A DNA stretch of 64,000 nucleotides, taken from NCBI RefSeq assembly GCF_023715365.1, contig NZ_JAMBNZ010000002.1, positions 351,183 to 415,182 on the forward strand. Direction: 5' to 3'. This DNA comes from Georgenia satyanarayanai. GTDB taxonomy: Bacteria; Actinomycetota; Actinomycetes; Actinomycetales; Actinomycetaceae. Of the stretch, positions 54,665 through 63,925 are shown in pieces. Under the pieces are notes generated by a model, which saw nothing but the letters and a program-made list of their open reading frames with translations, was not told where the DNA came from and searched no databases. The stretch's first letter is position 1; each line of letters opens with the position of its first letter. The translations under genes were made by a program, and so were the position numbers.

Positions 54665-56437
54665 GTGACCGCGAACCTGCTTGCTCCCGCCCCCGGTGGA
54701 CGGCTGGACCTCGAGGGCGCCACCCGTGCCGGCGCCGGGACGCCCCTCCAGATCGGCTTCGACGAGATCGGCGTGCCGCTGTCGGAGGTAACCTTCGTCG
54801 TCGTCGACCTCGAGACCACCGGTGGCTCCCCCACCCAGTGCGAGATCACCGAGATCGGCGCGGTCAAGGTGCGCGGCGGGGAGGTCCTCGGGGAGTTCCA
54901 GACCCTCGTGGACCCCGGCGGGCCGGTCCCGCCGATGATCACCGTCCTCACCGGCATCACCGACGCCATGCTCGTCGGAGCCCCGCGGATCGGAGAAGTG
55001 CTGCCCGCCTTCCTCGAGTTCGCCGGCTTCGGCCCCACCACCGTGCTCGTCGCACACAACGCCCGCTTCGACGTCGGGTTCCTCCGGGCGGCCGCCTCGC
55101 GACTCGAGATGGCGTGGCCCTCACCCGCCGTCGTCGACACCGTCGCCCTGGCTCGCCGCACCGTCACGCGCGACGAGGCGCCCAACAACAAGCTCGGCAC
55201 GCTCGCTGCCCTCTTCGGTGCCACCACCAGCCCCGACCACCGCGCGCTCCACGACGCGCGCGCCACGGTGGACGTTCTCCACGGCCTGCTCGCACGGCTC
55301 GCGCCGCTCGGTGCCACCCACCTCGAGGATCTCGCCACCCTGGGGGACCCGGTCCCCCACAAGCGGCGCCGCAAGGCCACCCTCGCCGACTCCCTGCCCA
55401 GCGGGCCGGGCGTCTACCAGTTCCTCGGGCCGGCGGGCGAGGTGCTCTACGTCGGCAAGGCCGTCAACCTGCGCCGGCGGGTGCGCTCGTACTTCACCGC
55501 CGCGGAGAAGCGCAAGCGCATCGGGGAGATGGTCGACCTCACCGAAGAGGTTCGTCCCATCCCGTGCGCCACCGAGCTCGAGGCGTCGGTCCGGGAGCTG
55601 CGGCTCATCGCCGAGCTCGACCCTCCCTACAACCGCCGCTCCCGCAAGCCGCACCGTCGTCCGTGGATCCGGCTCACCGACGAGCCCTTCCCACGTCTGT
55701 CGATCGTCCGCAGCGTGCCTGCGGGCCGCAGTGCGGAGGCGATCGGCCCCTTCGCCTCCCGCGCCGCCGCGCAGTCGGCGCTCGAGGCGCTGGAGGAGGC
55801 CTTCGCCGTGCGGCGCTGCAGCCAGCGCCTGCCCGTCGTCCCCTCCGCCGAGGCCCGAGCGTGCGCGCTGGCCGAGATGGGCCGCTGCGGTGCCCCGTGC
55901 ACCGGGGCCCAGAGCCTGGAGGAGTACGCGGAGGTCGCCGCTTCCGTGCGCGCGGGCCTCACCTCCGCGGCCGGGCCGGTCGTGACCGCGCTGCGCAACC
56001 GGATCAGCACGCTCGCGGGGCAGCAGCGCTACGAGGAGGCGGCCGCCGAGCGTGACCGGCTGCGCGCCTACCTCGTGGCGGCACGTCGCACGCAGCGCCT
56101 GCGCCCGCTGTGGCGCAGCCCGCAGCTCGTGGCCGCGCGGCGCACCGAGGACGGCGGCTGGGAGATCGTTCTCGTGCGGTACGGCCGCCTCGCCGGCACC
56201 AGCACGGTGCCTCGCGGGGTCAACCCGATGCCGACCATCGACGCCCTCGTCGCGACCGGTGAGGAGGTCCCGGCCCCCTCCACCGTCCTCGGGGCCTCCG
56301 GTTCGGAGGAGGCCGAGCTCATCGCGGACTGGATCGAGCACCCCACCACGCGCCTGGTCCAGCACGAGGAGGGCGACGAGCCGCTCGCGTGGCCCGTGGA
56401 CGGCGCCGCCAAGTACCCCCTGCCCCCCACCACCTAG
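54665..56437 (+). CDS. DnaQ-type 3'-5' exonuclease fused to a UvrC-like GIY-YIG nuclease
   Basis: 590 residues. DEDDh exonuclease (about 35-205): VVDLETTGG, VAHNARFDVGFL and HRALHDARATVD give the acidic and His residues. A GIY-YIG domain follows (about 245-330; GPGVYQF, VLYVGKAVNLRRRV), then a UvrC-like cysteine cluster and helical region (CALAEMGRCGAPC, ISTLAGQQRYEEAAAERDRLR). This resembles UvrC/Cho architecture without the second nuclease, so DNA repair is likely. GTG 54665 lies 7 nt after TACGGT. Confidence 0.9.
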   Translation: MTANLLAPAPGGRLDLEGATRAGAGTPLQIGFDEIGVPLSEVTFVVVDLETTGGSPTQCEITEIGAVKVRGGEVLGEFQTLVDPGGPVPPMITVLTGITDAMLVGAPRIGEVLPAFLEFAGFGPTTVLVAHNARFDVGFLRAAASRLEMAWPSPAVVDTVALARRTVTRDEAPNNKLGTLAALFGATTSPDHRALHDARATVDVLHGLLARLAPLGATHLEDLATLGDPVPHKRRRKATLADSLPSGPGVYQFLGPAGEVLYVGKAVNLRRRVRSYFTAAEKRKRIGEMVDLTEEVRPIPCATELEASVRELRLIAELDPPYNRRSRKPHRRPWIRLTDEPFPRLSIVRSVPAGRSAEAIGPFASRAAAQSALEALEEAFAVRRCSQRLPVVPSAEARACALAEMGRCGAPCTGAQSLEEYAEVAASVRAGLTSAAGPVVTALRNRISTLAGQQRYEEAAAERDRLRAYLVAARRTQRLRPLWRSPQLVAARRTEDGGWEIVLVRYGRLAGTSTVPRGVNPMPTIDALVATGEEVPAPSTVLGASGSEEAELIADWIEHPTTRLVQHEEGDEPLAWPVDGAAKYPLPPTT

Positions 56438-56455
56438 CCGGGAGCGGGGGAGGCG

Positions 56456-56737
56456 TCAGTCGCCCAGACCGATGGCGAAGGCCGACTCCAGGTCGTGCTT
56501 GGAGTAGGCCTGGAAGGCGATGTAGGTGCGGGTGTTGGTCACGCCCTTGACCTTGCCCACGCGGTCGGCGACGACGTCGGCCAGGTCCTCGTGGCGGCGC
56601 ACCCGCGCCAGCGCGATGAGGTCGACGTCGCCGGTGACCGAGTAGACCTCGCTGATCCCGTCCAGCTCGGCGACCTCCTTGGCGACCTCGGGCACACGGG
56701 AGGCGTCGGTGTCGATGAGGACGATGGCGGTGAGCAT
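56456..56737 (-). CDS. stand-alone Lrp/AsnC ligand-binding (RAM) domain protein
   Basis: 93 residues. Only the effector/oligomerisation domain is present: AIVLIDTDASRVPEVAKEVA, then VTGDVDLIALARVRRHEDLADVVADRV. There is no DNA-binding helix. It probably binds an amino acid and may modulate a full-length Lrp. AAGGAG precedes the ATG. It sits 69 nt downstream of trpD, so a link to tryptophan metabolism is possible. Confidence 0.9.
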   Translation of the reverse strand: MLTAIVLIDTDASRVPEVAKEVAELDGISEVYSVTGDVDLIALARVRRHEDLADVVADRVGKVKGVTNTRTYIAFQAYSKHDLESAFAIGLGD

Positions 56738-56806
56738 GGGGTCTCCTTCGTCTCGGTGTCGGCGGGAACCCGCCGACGGTCTCGCGGACGGCCGGTGCCG
56801 TCTGCG

Positions 56807-57883
56807 TCAGAGGGCGGCGCTGGCGGCCGCCCACCGGTCGAGCACGCCGCGCGCCCGTCCCTGGTCGATGGCCGCGGCGGCCAGCTCCATCCCGGCACGC
56901 AGCCGGGTGACGAGGTCGCCGTCGTCTGCGCCCGTGCCGGGGAGGGTGGCGTGCGCGACGAGCGCGGCGGCGGAGTTGAGCAGCACGGCGTCGCGGACGG
57001 GTCCGGTGGCGCCGTCGAGGATCTCGCGGGCGACCCCGGCGTTGAAGCCGGCGTCCGCCCCGCGCAGGTCGGCGATGGTCGCCGGCGAGAGGCCGAAGGC
57101 CTCCCGGGTGTCGAGGAGGTGCTCGGTGACCTCGCCGTCGGCGACGTGCCACACCCGGCTGGCCGCCGTCGTCGTCAGCTCGTCCAGGCCGTCCTCGCCG
57201 CGGAAGACGAGCCCGCGCGTCCCCCGGCGGGCGAGCACACCCGCGACGAGCGGGGCGATGCGCCGGTCGGCGACGCCGATCGCAGCGGCCCGCGGGCGGG
57301 CCGGGTTGGTGAGCGGGCCGAGCACGTTGAAGGCCGTGGCGACGGCGAGCTCTCGGCGCGCGACGGCGGTGTGCCGGAACGAGGGGTGGAAGATCTGCGC
57401 GAAGCAGAACGTGATCCCGACCTCGCGGAAGACCGCCTCGACCTGGGGGACGGACATGTCGAGGCGGACGCCGAGCGCCTCCAGGACGTCGGCGGAGCCG
57501 CTCGCCGAGCTCGAGGCCCGGTTGCCGTGCTTGACCACGGGCACCCCCGCTCCCGCGATGACGAGGGAGGACATCGTGGAGATGTTGACCGTCCGGGCCC
57601 GGTCCCCGCCCGTACCCACGATGTCGACGACGTCGTCGGGCACGTCGATCGGCACCGAGTGCTCGAGCATGACGTCGGCCAGGCCGGTGAGCTCGGCCAC
57701 CGTCTCCCCCTTGGCCCGCAGCGCGACGAGGAAGCCGGCGAGCTGGACGGAGCTGGCGAGGCCCGACATCACCTGGTCCATGGCCCAGCCGGTCTGCGTG
57801 GCGCTGAGGTGCTCCCCGGCGACGAGGGACGTGATGAGGTCCGCCCACGTGGGCTGGACCGGCTCAACGCCCTCCACCGTCAC
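56807..57883 (-). CDS. trpD: anthranilate phosphoribosyltransferase
   Basis: 358 residues. Tryptophan pathway step 2: anthranilate plus [21 protein letters not shown] binds [25 protein letters not shown] binds anthranilate and metal; [13 protein letters not shown] is conserved. GTG 57883 overlaps the receiver-like gene stop (GTGA). No other trp genes are adjacent. Confidence 0.95.
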   Translation of the reverse strand: MTVEGVEPVQPTWADLITSLVAGEHLSATQTGWAMDQVMSGLASSVQLAGFLVALRAKGETVAELTGLADVMLEHSVPIDVPDDVVDIVGTGGDRARTVNISTMSSLVIAGAGVPVVKHGNRASSSASGSADVLEALGVRLDMSVPQVEAVFREVGITFCFAQIFHPSFRHTAVARRELAVATAFNVLGPLTNPARPRAAAIGVADRRIAPLVAGVLARRGTRGLVFRGEDGLDELTTTAASRVWHVADGEVTEHLLDTREAFGLSPATIADLRGADAGFNAGVAREILDGATGPVRDAVLLNSAAALVAHATLPGTGADDGDLVTRLRAGMELAAAAIDQGRARGVLDRWAAASAAL

Positions 57884-58311
57884 CGACGACCGCCCGAGCG
57901 CAGCAGTCCGGCCACGGCCTCCTGGATCTCGATGGGGTCGATCGGCGCCTGGACGATCGCGTCGGCCTGCGCCCACGTCGCCAGCCACGCGTCCTGCGGG
58001 CGGGCGGTGAGGATGACGACGGGCGGGCACTGGTACATCTCGCTCTTCAGCTCGCGGCTCACGGCCATGCCGCCGGCCTTGGCCGCCTCACCGTCGAGCA
58101 CGATGAGAGCGAAGTCACCCTCCTTGGCCTTTATCACCACACCCTGGTGCGTGGCCGCCTCCGTCCACCGGATCCGGGGGACGTCGACCGCGGCACGGCG
58201 GCCGATGGCCCGGCGGACCTGCTCGCGGGTCGTGACGTCGTCGCTGTAGAGCAGCACGTCCACGACGTCGGTGTCGGTGGTCGCGGCTGCGTCGGGCTGC
58301 GCGGGCGTCAT
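57880..58311 (-). CDS. response-regulator receiver-like protein, possibly non-canonical
   Basis: 143 residues, single receiver fold: acidic pair in [16 protein letters not shown], candidate phospho-Asp in [16 protein letters not shown], Thr in [14 protein letters not shown]. The usual KP pair at the end of strand 5 is replaced by VQAPID, so the phosphate-contacting lysine is missing. No output domain or kinase partner is seen. GGAGG precedes ATG 58311. It lies between the divergent ctaE gene and trpD, with which it overlaps. Confidence 0.8.
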   Translation of the reverse strand: MTPAQPDAAATTDTDVVDVLLYSDDVTTREQVRRAIGRRAAVDVPRIRWTEAATHQGVVIKAKEGDFALIVLDGEAAKAGGMAVSRELKSEMYQCPPVVILTARPQDAWLATWAQADAIVQAPIDPIEIQEAVAGLLRSGGRR

Positions 58312-58589
58312 CGTCGTCCTCCAGGTTCGCTCGGTACACACCGCGAGGCGCGGTGACCTCCTCGAATGGTAGTCACGCCGCGGGACCAGGGCGCACAAGC
58401 CACGGCCACCGCCGCGCCGTCGTCGCCGCGAATGAGACGAAGCGGACACCGGCTCGACCGGAGTGTCGCGCCGTGACCGTATCGGGACCAAGGACTCAGG
58501 CCCGAGATGTCGCGGAACTCCTAGCCTGAGGCCGAGGCGCGGGAGGAATCGCACGCGCCTGGAGTGGTCACCCACGTGGACTTTCGGGC

Positions 58590-58595
58590 CATAAT
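58590..58595 (+). promoter_or_regulatory. ctaE promoter -10 element, candidate
   Basis: CATAAT matches TATAAT at five of six bases; GTCACC lies 17 bp upstream as a weak -35. Transcription would start at about 58603, where GTG begins. An in-frame ATG at 58594 would then be inside the promoter. The rest of the 291-bp divergent region (58312-58602) holds a CTCAGGC/GCCTGAG inverted repeat (58495-58530) and no gene. Confidence 0.5.
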
Positions 58596-58602
58596 GGCAA
58601 CC

Positions 58603-59244
58603 GTGTCGTCTACTACGGCTGCTCCGAGCGCCCCCCACGTGAACGTCAACCGGCCGAACGCAGTGTCGGTCGGCACCATCGTGTGGCTGTCCAGCGAGCT
58701 GATGTTCTTCGCTGGTCTCTTCGCCATGTACTTCACCCACAGGTCGGTGTCGGCGGAGATCTGGCCCGAGAACTACTCGATGCTCAACATCCCCTGGGCA
58801 CTGACCATCACCCTGGTCCTCGTCGCCAGCTCCGTGACCGCGCAGATGGGTGTGTTCGCCGCCGAACGCTTCCAGCCGCGCCGCACCGGCAAGCTGCTGG
58901 ACGTGCGCCGCTGGGGCATGGAGGAGTGGTTCGTCCTCACCTTCATCATGGGCGCGTTCTTCGTCGCCGGTCAGACCTTCGAGTACGCCGAGCTCGTCTC
59001 GCACGGCATCACGGTGTCCTCCAGCCCTTACGGCTCGGTCTTCTACATCATGACCGGCTTCCACGCCCTCCACGTGCTCGGCGGCCTCATCGCCTTCCTC
59101 TTCATCCTCGGCCGCTCGTTCGCGGCCAACCGCTTCGGCCACTACGAGGCCACCGGCGCGGTCGTCGTGTCCTACTACTGGCACTTCGTCGACGTCGTCT
59201 GGGTCGCGATGTTCTTCATCATCTACTTCCTCGAGATGTTCTAG
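58603..59244 (+). CDS. ctaE: cytochrome c oxidase subunit III
   Basis: 213 residues from GTG 58603; 216 if ATG 58594 is used. Five membrane helices: [59 protein letters not shown], a fourth from [20 protein letters not shown] and a fifth around [20 protein letters not shown]. Part of the aa3-type oxidase that forms a supercomplex with QcrCAB in actinobacteria. Subunits I and II lie outside the window. Confidence 0.93.
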   Translation: MSSTTAAPSAPHVNVNRPNAVSVGTIVWLSSELMFFAGLFAMYFTHRSVSAEIWPENYSMLNIPWALTITLVLVASSVTAQMGVFAAERFQPRRTGKLLDVRRWGMEEWFVLTFIMGAFFVAGQTFEYAELVSHGITVSSSPYGSVFYIMTGFHALHVLGGLIAFLFILGRSFAANRFGHYEATGAVVVSYYWHFVDVVWVAMFFIIYFLEMF

Positions 59245-59298
59245 AGCACCGGCGCCCGCCCCCGTTCCACCCGCAACGCCAGAGAAGGACACATCACC

Positions 59299-60078
59299 GT
59301 GAAGGCACTCGCCGCCAGCAGGAGGCACCGGCTCGCGCCGGTCGTCCTCCTGCTCCTGGCCCTGATCCTCACGGGGGTGGCGTACTCAGCCGTCACCTCC
59401 GAGCCGGCCAACGCGCAGGCCGCCAGCCAGGACATGATCGAGGAAGGCGAGGCGCTGTTCCGCTCGAACTGCTCGACCTGCCACGGCTTGGACGCCCAGG
59501 GCACCGACCTGGCGCCGTCGCTGGTCGGCGTGGGTGCCGCCTCCGTGCACTTCCAGGTGTCCACCGGCCGCATGCCGATGGCCAACAACTCCCCGCAGGC
59601 AGAGCGCAAGGACCCGCTGATGAACGAGGAGCAGACGGCCGCGCTCGCCGCGTACGTCGCCAGCCTCGGTCCCGGTCCCGCCATCCCCTCCGACGAGCAG
59701 GTCGACCCCGAGCTCGGCGACGCCGCGAACGGCATGGAGCTGTTCCGCACGAACTGCTCGATGTGCCACAACGCCGTCGGCGCCGGTGGTGCGCTGACCG
59801 AGGGCAAGGTCGCCCCGCCGCTCGACCAGGCGACGCCCACCCAGATCTGGGAGGCCATGCGCATCGGGCCGCAGTCCATGCCGGTCTTCAACGAGGCCTC
59901 GGTGACCGACGAGGGCGCCCGCGACGTCATCGCCTACATCATGGAGCAGCGCGAGGTCTCCCCCGGCGGCTTCTCGCTCGGCAACCTCGGCCCCGTCTCC
60001 GAGGGCTTTTGGGTCTGGCTCGTCGGCATCGGCGGAATCATCGGTATCGCAGTGTGGATGGGAGCACGGTCCTCGTGA
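59299..60078 (+). CDS. qcrC: diheme cytochrome c subunit of the bc1 complex
   Basis: 259 residues. N-terminal signal anchor (APVVLLLLALILTGVAYSAV), two c-type heme sites CSTCH and CSMCH about 100 residues apart, and a C-terminal membrane helix (WVWLVGIGGIIGIAVWMG). It links the bc1 complex to the oxidase without a soluble cytochrome. GTG 59299 follows AAGGA. Overlaps qcrA by 4 nt. Confidence 0.96.
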   Translation: MKALAASRRHRLAPVVLLLLALILTGVAYSAVTSEPANAQAASQDMIEEGEALFRSNCSTCHGLDAQGTDLAPSLVGVGAASVHFQVSTGRMPMANNSPQAERKDPLMNEEQTAALAAYVASLGPGPAIPSDEQVDPELGDAANGMELFRTNCSMCHNAVGAGGALTEGKVAPPLDQATPTQIWEAMRIGPQSMPVFNEASVTDEGARDVIAYIMEQREVSPGGFSLGNLGPVSEGFWVWLVGIGGIIGIAVWMGARSS

Positions 60079-61169
60079 GCACGAATCGTCCCTCTGGTGA
60101 CCTGACCCCCGCCACGGGCGGGGCACCGGTCGCCGACGTCCCCCAGCGTTTCGAGGACCCGGGTCTGCCGCACCACCCCGAGCGCATGGCCGACCGCGAC
60201 GCCAAGGCCGCCAAGCGCGCCGAGCGCCAGGTCGTGACCCTTCTGCTCGTCTCGATCCTCGCCTCCATCGGCGGGGTCGTGGGCTTCCTCTTCATCCCGG
60301 TCGGGACGACGCTCCTGGACGTGCGCCTCTCCACGATCGCGCTCGGCGTCGGGCTGGGGCTGGGCATGCTGGGCATCGGCCTCGCCGCGGTCCACTGGTC
60401 CAAGACGCTCATGTCCAACACCGAGTACGTCGAGCAGCGCAAGCCCGCCGCCTCCTCCCCCGAGGTCCGTGAGCAGGCCGTGGCGATGCTCGAGACGGGC
60501 ATCGCCGAGGCGGGCATCGCCCGCCGCCCCGTCCTCAAGGGCGCCCTCGTCGGAGCAGCGGCCCTCGCGCCGCTGCCCTTCGTCGTCCCCCTCGTCGGCG
60601 AGCTCAGCCCGTCGTGGGACACCCGCAAGTTCCGCTACACCGCCTGGGGCGACGTCCCAGAGGGCACCGGTGGCCGCCTGCCCGACGGCTCGATGGGCCG
60701 CCGCCTCGCGACCGACCCGGACAACCGCCTCATCCGCGCCGCCGATGTCACCAACGGGTCTGCCTTCCAGGTCATCCCCCACGGCATCAGCGACCAGGAG
60801 GACTACCTGGAGGAGAAGGCCAAGGCGGTCGTGTTCATGACGCGCATCGACCCCTCCGAGCTGAACATCTCCCCCGAGCGCCGTGACTGGAGCTACGACG
60901 GCATCGTCGCCTACTCCAAGGTCTGCACCCACGTGGGCTGCCCCGTCGCTCTCTACGAGCAGCAGACGCACCACCTGCTGTGCCCCTGCCACCAGTCCAC
61001 CTTCGACATCGCCAACGAGGCGAAGGTGGTCTTCGGACCGGCGAATCGTGCCCTTCCGCAGCTTCCCATCACCGTGGACACCGAGGGCTACCTCGTGGCC
61101 CGCTCGGACTTCCACGAGACCGTGGGCCCGAGCTTCTGGGAGCGCGAGCGAATGGATGAGAACCGATGA
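60075..61169 (+). CDS. qcrA: Rieske iron-sulfur subunit of the bc1 complex
   Basis: 364 residues. Three N-terminal membrane helices (VVTLLLVSILASIGGVVGFL, STIALGVGLGLGMLGIGLAA, VLKGALVGAAALAPLPFVVP) and a C-terminal Rieske domain with CTHVGC and CPCHQS cluster ligands. The long N-terminus is typical of actinobacterial QcrA. GTG 60075 overlaps the qcrC stop; the qcrB ATG overlaps its stop. Confidence 0.96.
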   Translation: MSTNRPSGDLTPATGGAPVADVPQRFEDPGLPHHPERMADRDAKAAKRAERQVVTLLLVSILASIGGVVGFLFIPVGTTLLDVRLSTIALGVGLGLGMLGIGLAAVHWSKTLMSNTEYVEQRKPAASSPEVREQAVAMLETGIAEAGIARRPVLKGALVGAAALAPLPFVVPLVGELSPSWDTRKFRYTAWGDVPEGTGGRLPDGSMGRRLATDPDNRLIRAADVTNGSAFQVIPHGISDQEDYLEEKAKAVVFMTRIDPSELNISPERRDWSYDGIVAYSKVCTHVGCPVALYEQQTHHLLCPCHQSTFDIANEAKVVFGPANRALPQLPITVDTEGYLVARSDFHETVGPSFWERERMDENR

Positions 61170-62920
61170 GCACAACCGCGGCTCGTAAGCCCAGCAAGGC
61201 GGCACCGGCCGCTGACTACCTCGACCAGCGCACGGGCATCGGCAAGGCCGTCAAGGAGTTCGCGCGCAAGGTCTTCCCCGACCACTGGTCCTTCCTCCTC
61301 GGCGAGGTGGCGCTCTACAGCTTCATCGTCCTGGTGCTGTCGGGCTTCTTCCTCACGATGTTCTTCGTGCCCAGCATGGGCCACATCACCTACCCCGAGG
61401 ACGCACTGCCCGAGGCGATGCAGGGCGTGGCGATGTCCGAGGCCTTCGCCTCGACCCTGCGCATCTCCTTCGAGGTGCGCGGCGGACTGCTCATGCGCCA
61501 GATCCACCACTGGGCAGCCCTGCTGTTCGTGGCATCGATCGTCGCCCACATGCTCCGCGTGTTCTTCACCGGCGCCTTCCGCAAGCCCCGTGAGCTCAAC
61601 TGGCTCGTCGGCTTCTCGCTGATGATCCTCGCGCTCCTCGCCGGCTTCTCCGGGTACTCCCTGCCCGACGACGTCCTGTCGGGCAACGGCCTGCGCATCG
61701 CCGACGGCGTGGCGCGTGCCATCCCGATCATCGGGTCTTACGTCTCCCTCGCCCTCTTCGGCGGTGAGTTCCCGGGAACTGACATCGTGCCGCGCCTGTT
61801 CACCATCCACATCCTCGTGGTGCCCGGGCTGATCATCTCCCTGGTGACGGTCCACCTCATCCTCGTCGTCGTGCACAAGCACACGCAGTACCCCGGGCCC
61901 GGCAAGACGGAGAAGAACGTCGTGGGCTACCCGGTCCTGCCGGTGTACGCCGCCAAGGCCGGTGGGTTCTTCTTCATCGTCTTCGGCTTCCTCGCCCTCC
62001 TCGGCGGCCTCGTGTCGATCAACCCGGTGTGGACCCACGGGCCCTACGACCCCTCGCCCGTGGGCGCGGGTGCCCAGCCCGACTGGTACATGCTGTTCCT
62101 GGAGGGCGCGCTGCGTCTCATGCCGGGCTTCGCCGAGTTCACGATCTTCGGCTACGTCCTGTCGCTCAACGTGCTCATCCCGGGTGTCGTCGTGCCGGGC
62201 ATCCTGTTCACCGCGCTCGCCACGTGGCCCTTCCTCGAGGCGGCCGTCACCAAGGACCGCGGCGAGCACCACGTCCTGGACCGTCCGCGCAACGCTCCGA
62301 CCCGCACCGCCGTCGGCGTCGCGATCGTCACCGCGTTCATGGTGCTCAATGTCGCCGGCTCCAACGACCTCATCGCCACCCACTTCGAGCTGTCGCTGAA
62401 CGGCATCACGTGGTTCTTGCGGATCGCGCTCTTCGTCGCACCCGTCTTCGCGTTCTGGCTGACCAAGCGCATCTGCCTCTCCCTCCAGCGCCGTGACCGT
62501 GAGCTCGCGCTGCACGGCCACGAGACCGGCCGCATCGTGCGCATGCCCACCGGCGAGTTCCTCGAGGTGCACCAGCCCCTCACCGAGGACGAGAGGTGGC
62601 TGCTCGTCCACCACGAGGCCGACCGCATGCTCGAGATCGACCCGCCGGAGGACGAGAACGGCGTGCGCCGTCCCGGCTACCGCAAGGACAAGCAGCTCCA
62701 GCGCCTGTCTCGCTTCCTCTACGAGGACCGTGTCGAGCCGGTCACCCCGGCCGAGCTCGCCGCCGCGAACGCCGCGCACGGCGCTCACGGCAACGGCAAT
62801 GGCAACGGCAGCCACGCCGAGGTCGAGTCCGGGGGCCTGCGTGAGGCCTTCGACCGTCCCGAGGAGCGCGCCTCCATCGGCGCTGGGACCGACGGGCGGA
62901 ACAACCCGACCTCGTCGTAG
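61166..62920 (+). CDS. qcrB: cytochrome b subunit of the bc1 complex
   Basis: 584 residues. Eight or nine membrane helices. Heme-binding His pairs lie in RQIHHWAALLFVASIVAHML and in IHILVVPGLIISLVTVHL; the Qo-site PDWY follows GAGAQ. The hydrophilic C-terminal 120 residues end in a His/Gly/Asn-rich stretch, typical of actinobacteria. Co-translated with qcrA. A hairpin terminator follows. Confidence 0.96.
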   Translation: MSTTAARKPSKAAPAADYLDQRTGIGKAVKEFARKVFPDHWSFLLGEVALYSFIVLVLSGFFLTMFFVPSMGHITYPEDALPEAMQGVAMSEAFASTLRISFEVRGGLLMRQIHHWAALLFVASIVAHMLRVFFTGAFRKPRELNWLVGFSLMILALLAGFSGYSLPDDVLSGNGLRIADGVARAIPIIGSYVSLALFGGEFPGTDIVPRLFTIHILVVPGLIISLVTVHLILVVVHKHTQYPGPGKTEKNVVGYPVLPVYAAKAGGFFFIVFGFLALLGGLVSINPVWTHGPYDPSPVGAGAQPDWYMLFLEGALRLMPGFAEFTIFGYVLSLNVLIPGVVVPGILFTALATWPFLEAAVTKDRGEHHVLDRPRNAPTRTAVGVAIVTAFMVLNVAGSNDLIATHFELSLNGITWFLRIALFVAPVFAFWLTKRICLSLQRRDRELALHGHETGRIVRMPTGEFLEVHQPLTEDERWLLVHHEADRMLEIDPPEDENGVRRPGYRKDKQLQRLSRFLYEDRVEPVTPAELAAANAAHGAHGNGNGNGSHAEVESGGLREAFDRPEERASIGAGTDGRNNPTSS

Positions 62921-62935
62921 GTTAGACCGATGAGT

Positions 62936-62967
62936 GCATGTGCCCGGCATCACTGCCGGGCACATGC
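62936..62967 (+). terminator. hairpin terminator after qcrB
   Basis: Perfect 14-bp stem (GCATGTGCCCGGCA and its complement) with loop TCAC, 15 nt after the stop. Separates qcr from sodA. Confidence 0.85.
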
Positions 62968-63018
62968 CATATGTAGGCCGGTGCGTTCCCGCACCGGGAC
63001 GACCTGAGGAGGAGACAC

Positions 63019-63654
63019 ATGACCGTGTACACCCTGCCGGAGCTCCCGTACGACTACAGCGCTCTCGAGCCGCACATCAGCGGCAAGATCATGGAGCTGC
63101 ACCACTCCAAGCACCACAAGACCTACGTCGACGGCGCGAACACCGCCCTCGAGAAGCTGGCTGCGGCCCGCGAGAGCGGCGACAACGCCACGATCAACCT
63201 GCTCGAGAAGAACCTCGCCTTCAACCTCGGCGGCCACGTCAACCACACGGTCTTCTGGAACAACCTCTCCCCCGAGGGCGGCGGTGAGCCCGAGGGCGAA
63301 CTTGCCGAGGCCATCAAGGACCAGCTCGGCTCCTTCGAGGGCTTCAAGGCGCAGTTCACCGCCAACGCGACGAGCATCCAGGGCTCCGGCTGGTCCGTCC
63401 TGGGCTGGGACTCGATCGGCCAGCAGCTGTCGATCTTCCAGCTCTTCGACCAGCAGGGCAACGTGCCGCTGGGCCTGACCCCGGTGCTCATGCTCGACAT
63501 GTGGGAGCACGCCTTCTACCTCGACTACCTCAACGTCAAGGCGGACTACGTCAAGGCGTTCTGGAACATCGTCAACTGGCGCGACGTCGCCGCTCGCCTC
63601 GAGCGCGCGCGCACCCAGACGGCGGGTCTCATCACCCCCGTGACGGTCGTCTGA
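63019..63654 (+). CDS. sodA: Fe/Mn superoxide dismutase
   Basis: 211 residues. Converts superoxide to peroxide and oxygen. Metal ligands: His in [12 protein letters not shown], His in [12 protein letters not shown], and Asp/His in [25 protein letters not shown] carries the active-site Gln region. Metal preference cannot be settled. No signal peptide. GAGGAG precedes the ATG with good spacing. Follows the respiratory genes. Confidence 0.96.
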   Translation: MTVYTLPELPYDYSALEPHISGKIMELHHSKHHKTYVDGANTALEKLAAARESGDNATINLLEKNLAFNLGGHVNHTVFWNNLSPEGGGEPEGELAEAIKDQLGSFEGFKAQFTANATSIQGSGWSVLGWDSIGQQLSIFQLFDQQGNVPLGLTPVLMLDMWEHAFYLDYLNVKADYVKAFWNIVNWRDVAARLERARTQTAGLITPVTVV

Positions 63655-63672
63655 CGCCCCTGTCTCGCCCAT

Positions 63673-63710
63673 GAAGGCCCGGTAGCCCCCTCGGGGGTTG
63701 CCGGGCCTTC
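63673..63710 (+). terminator. hairpin terminator after sodA
   Basis: 18-bp stem with two wobble pairs and a TC loop, 18 nt after the sodA stop. Confidence 0.85.
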
Positions 63711-63720
63711 GCGTGCCACC

Positions 63721-63835
63721 TGGCACGCACGGGCGGACCGCTGGACGCCTCTCCCGCATGCAACGCCCCGGCAGCCCCCAGGGGGATGCCGGCCTTCATC
63801 CCCTTGCTGGTACGCACGTCCGGACCGCTGGACGC
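63721..63835. repeat. 28-bp direct repeats flanking the second sodA hairpin
   Basis: 63721-63748 and 63808-63835 match at 25 of 28 bases (core CGGACCGCTGGACGC identical). Each copy lies downstream of a hairpin ending in GGCCTTC, so hairpin plus repeat appears to have duplicated as one unit. Confidence 0.75.
63768..63792 (+). terminator. second, weaker hairpin downstream of sodA
   Basis: CCGGCA/TGCCGG outer stem and CCCC/GGGG inner stem with one mismatch. It resembles the first hairpin and is part of a duplicated unit. Confidence 0.5.
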
Positions 63836-63925
63836 TGCTAGCGGACATGCCAACCTCCCTGTAGGCGGACACGGGGGTCAAGCCCTGGGGAGTGGTGTAT
63901 CGGTCCTCGAGATCGGGGGGTTGGA

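Noticed and set aside
63841..63871. Insertion-sequence terminal inverted repeat
   Set aside because: GCGGACA is repeated in direct orientation and the partner end lies outside the window, so an IS cannot be called.
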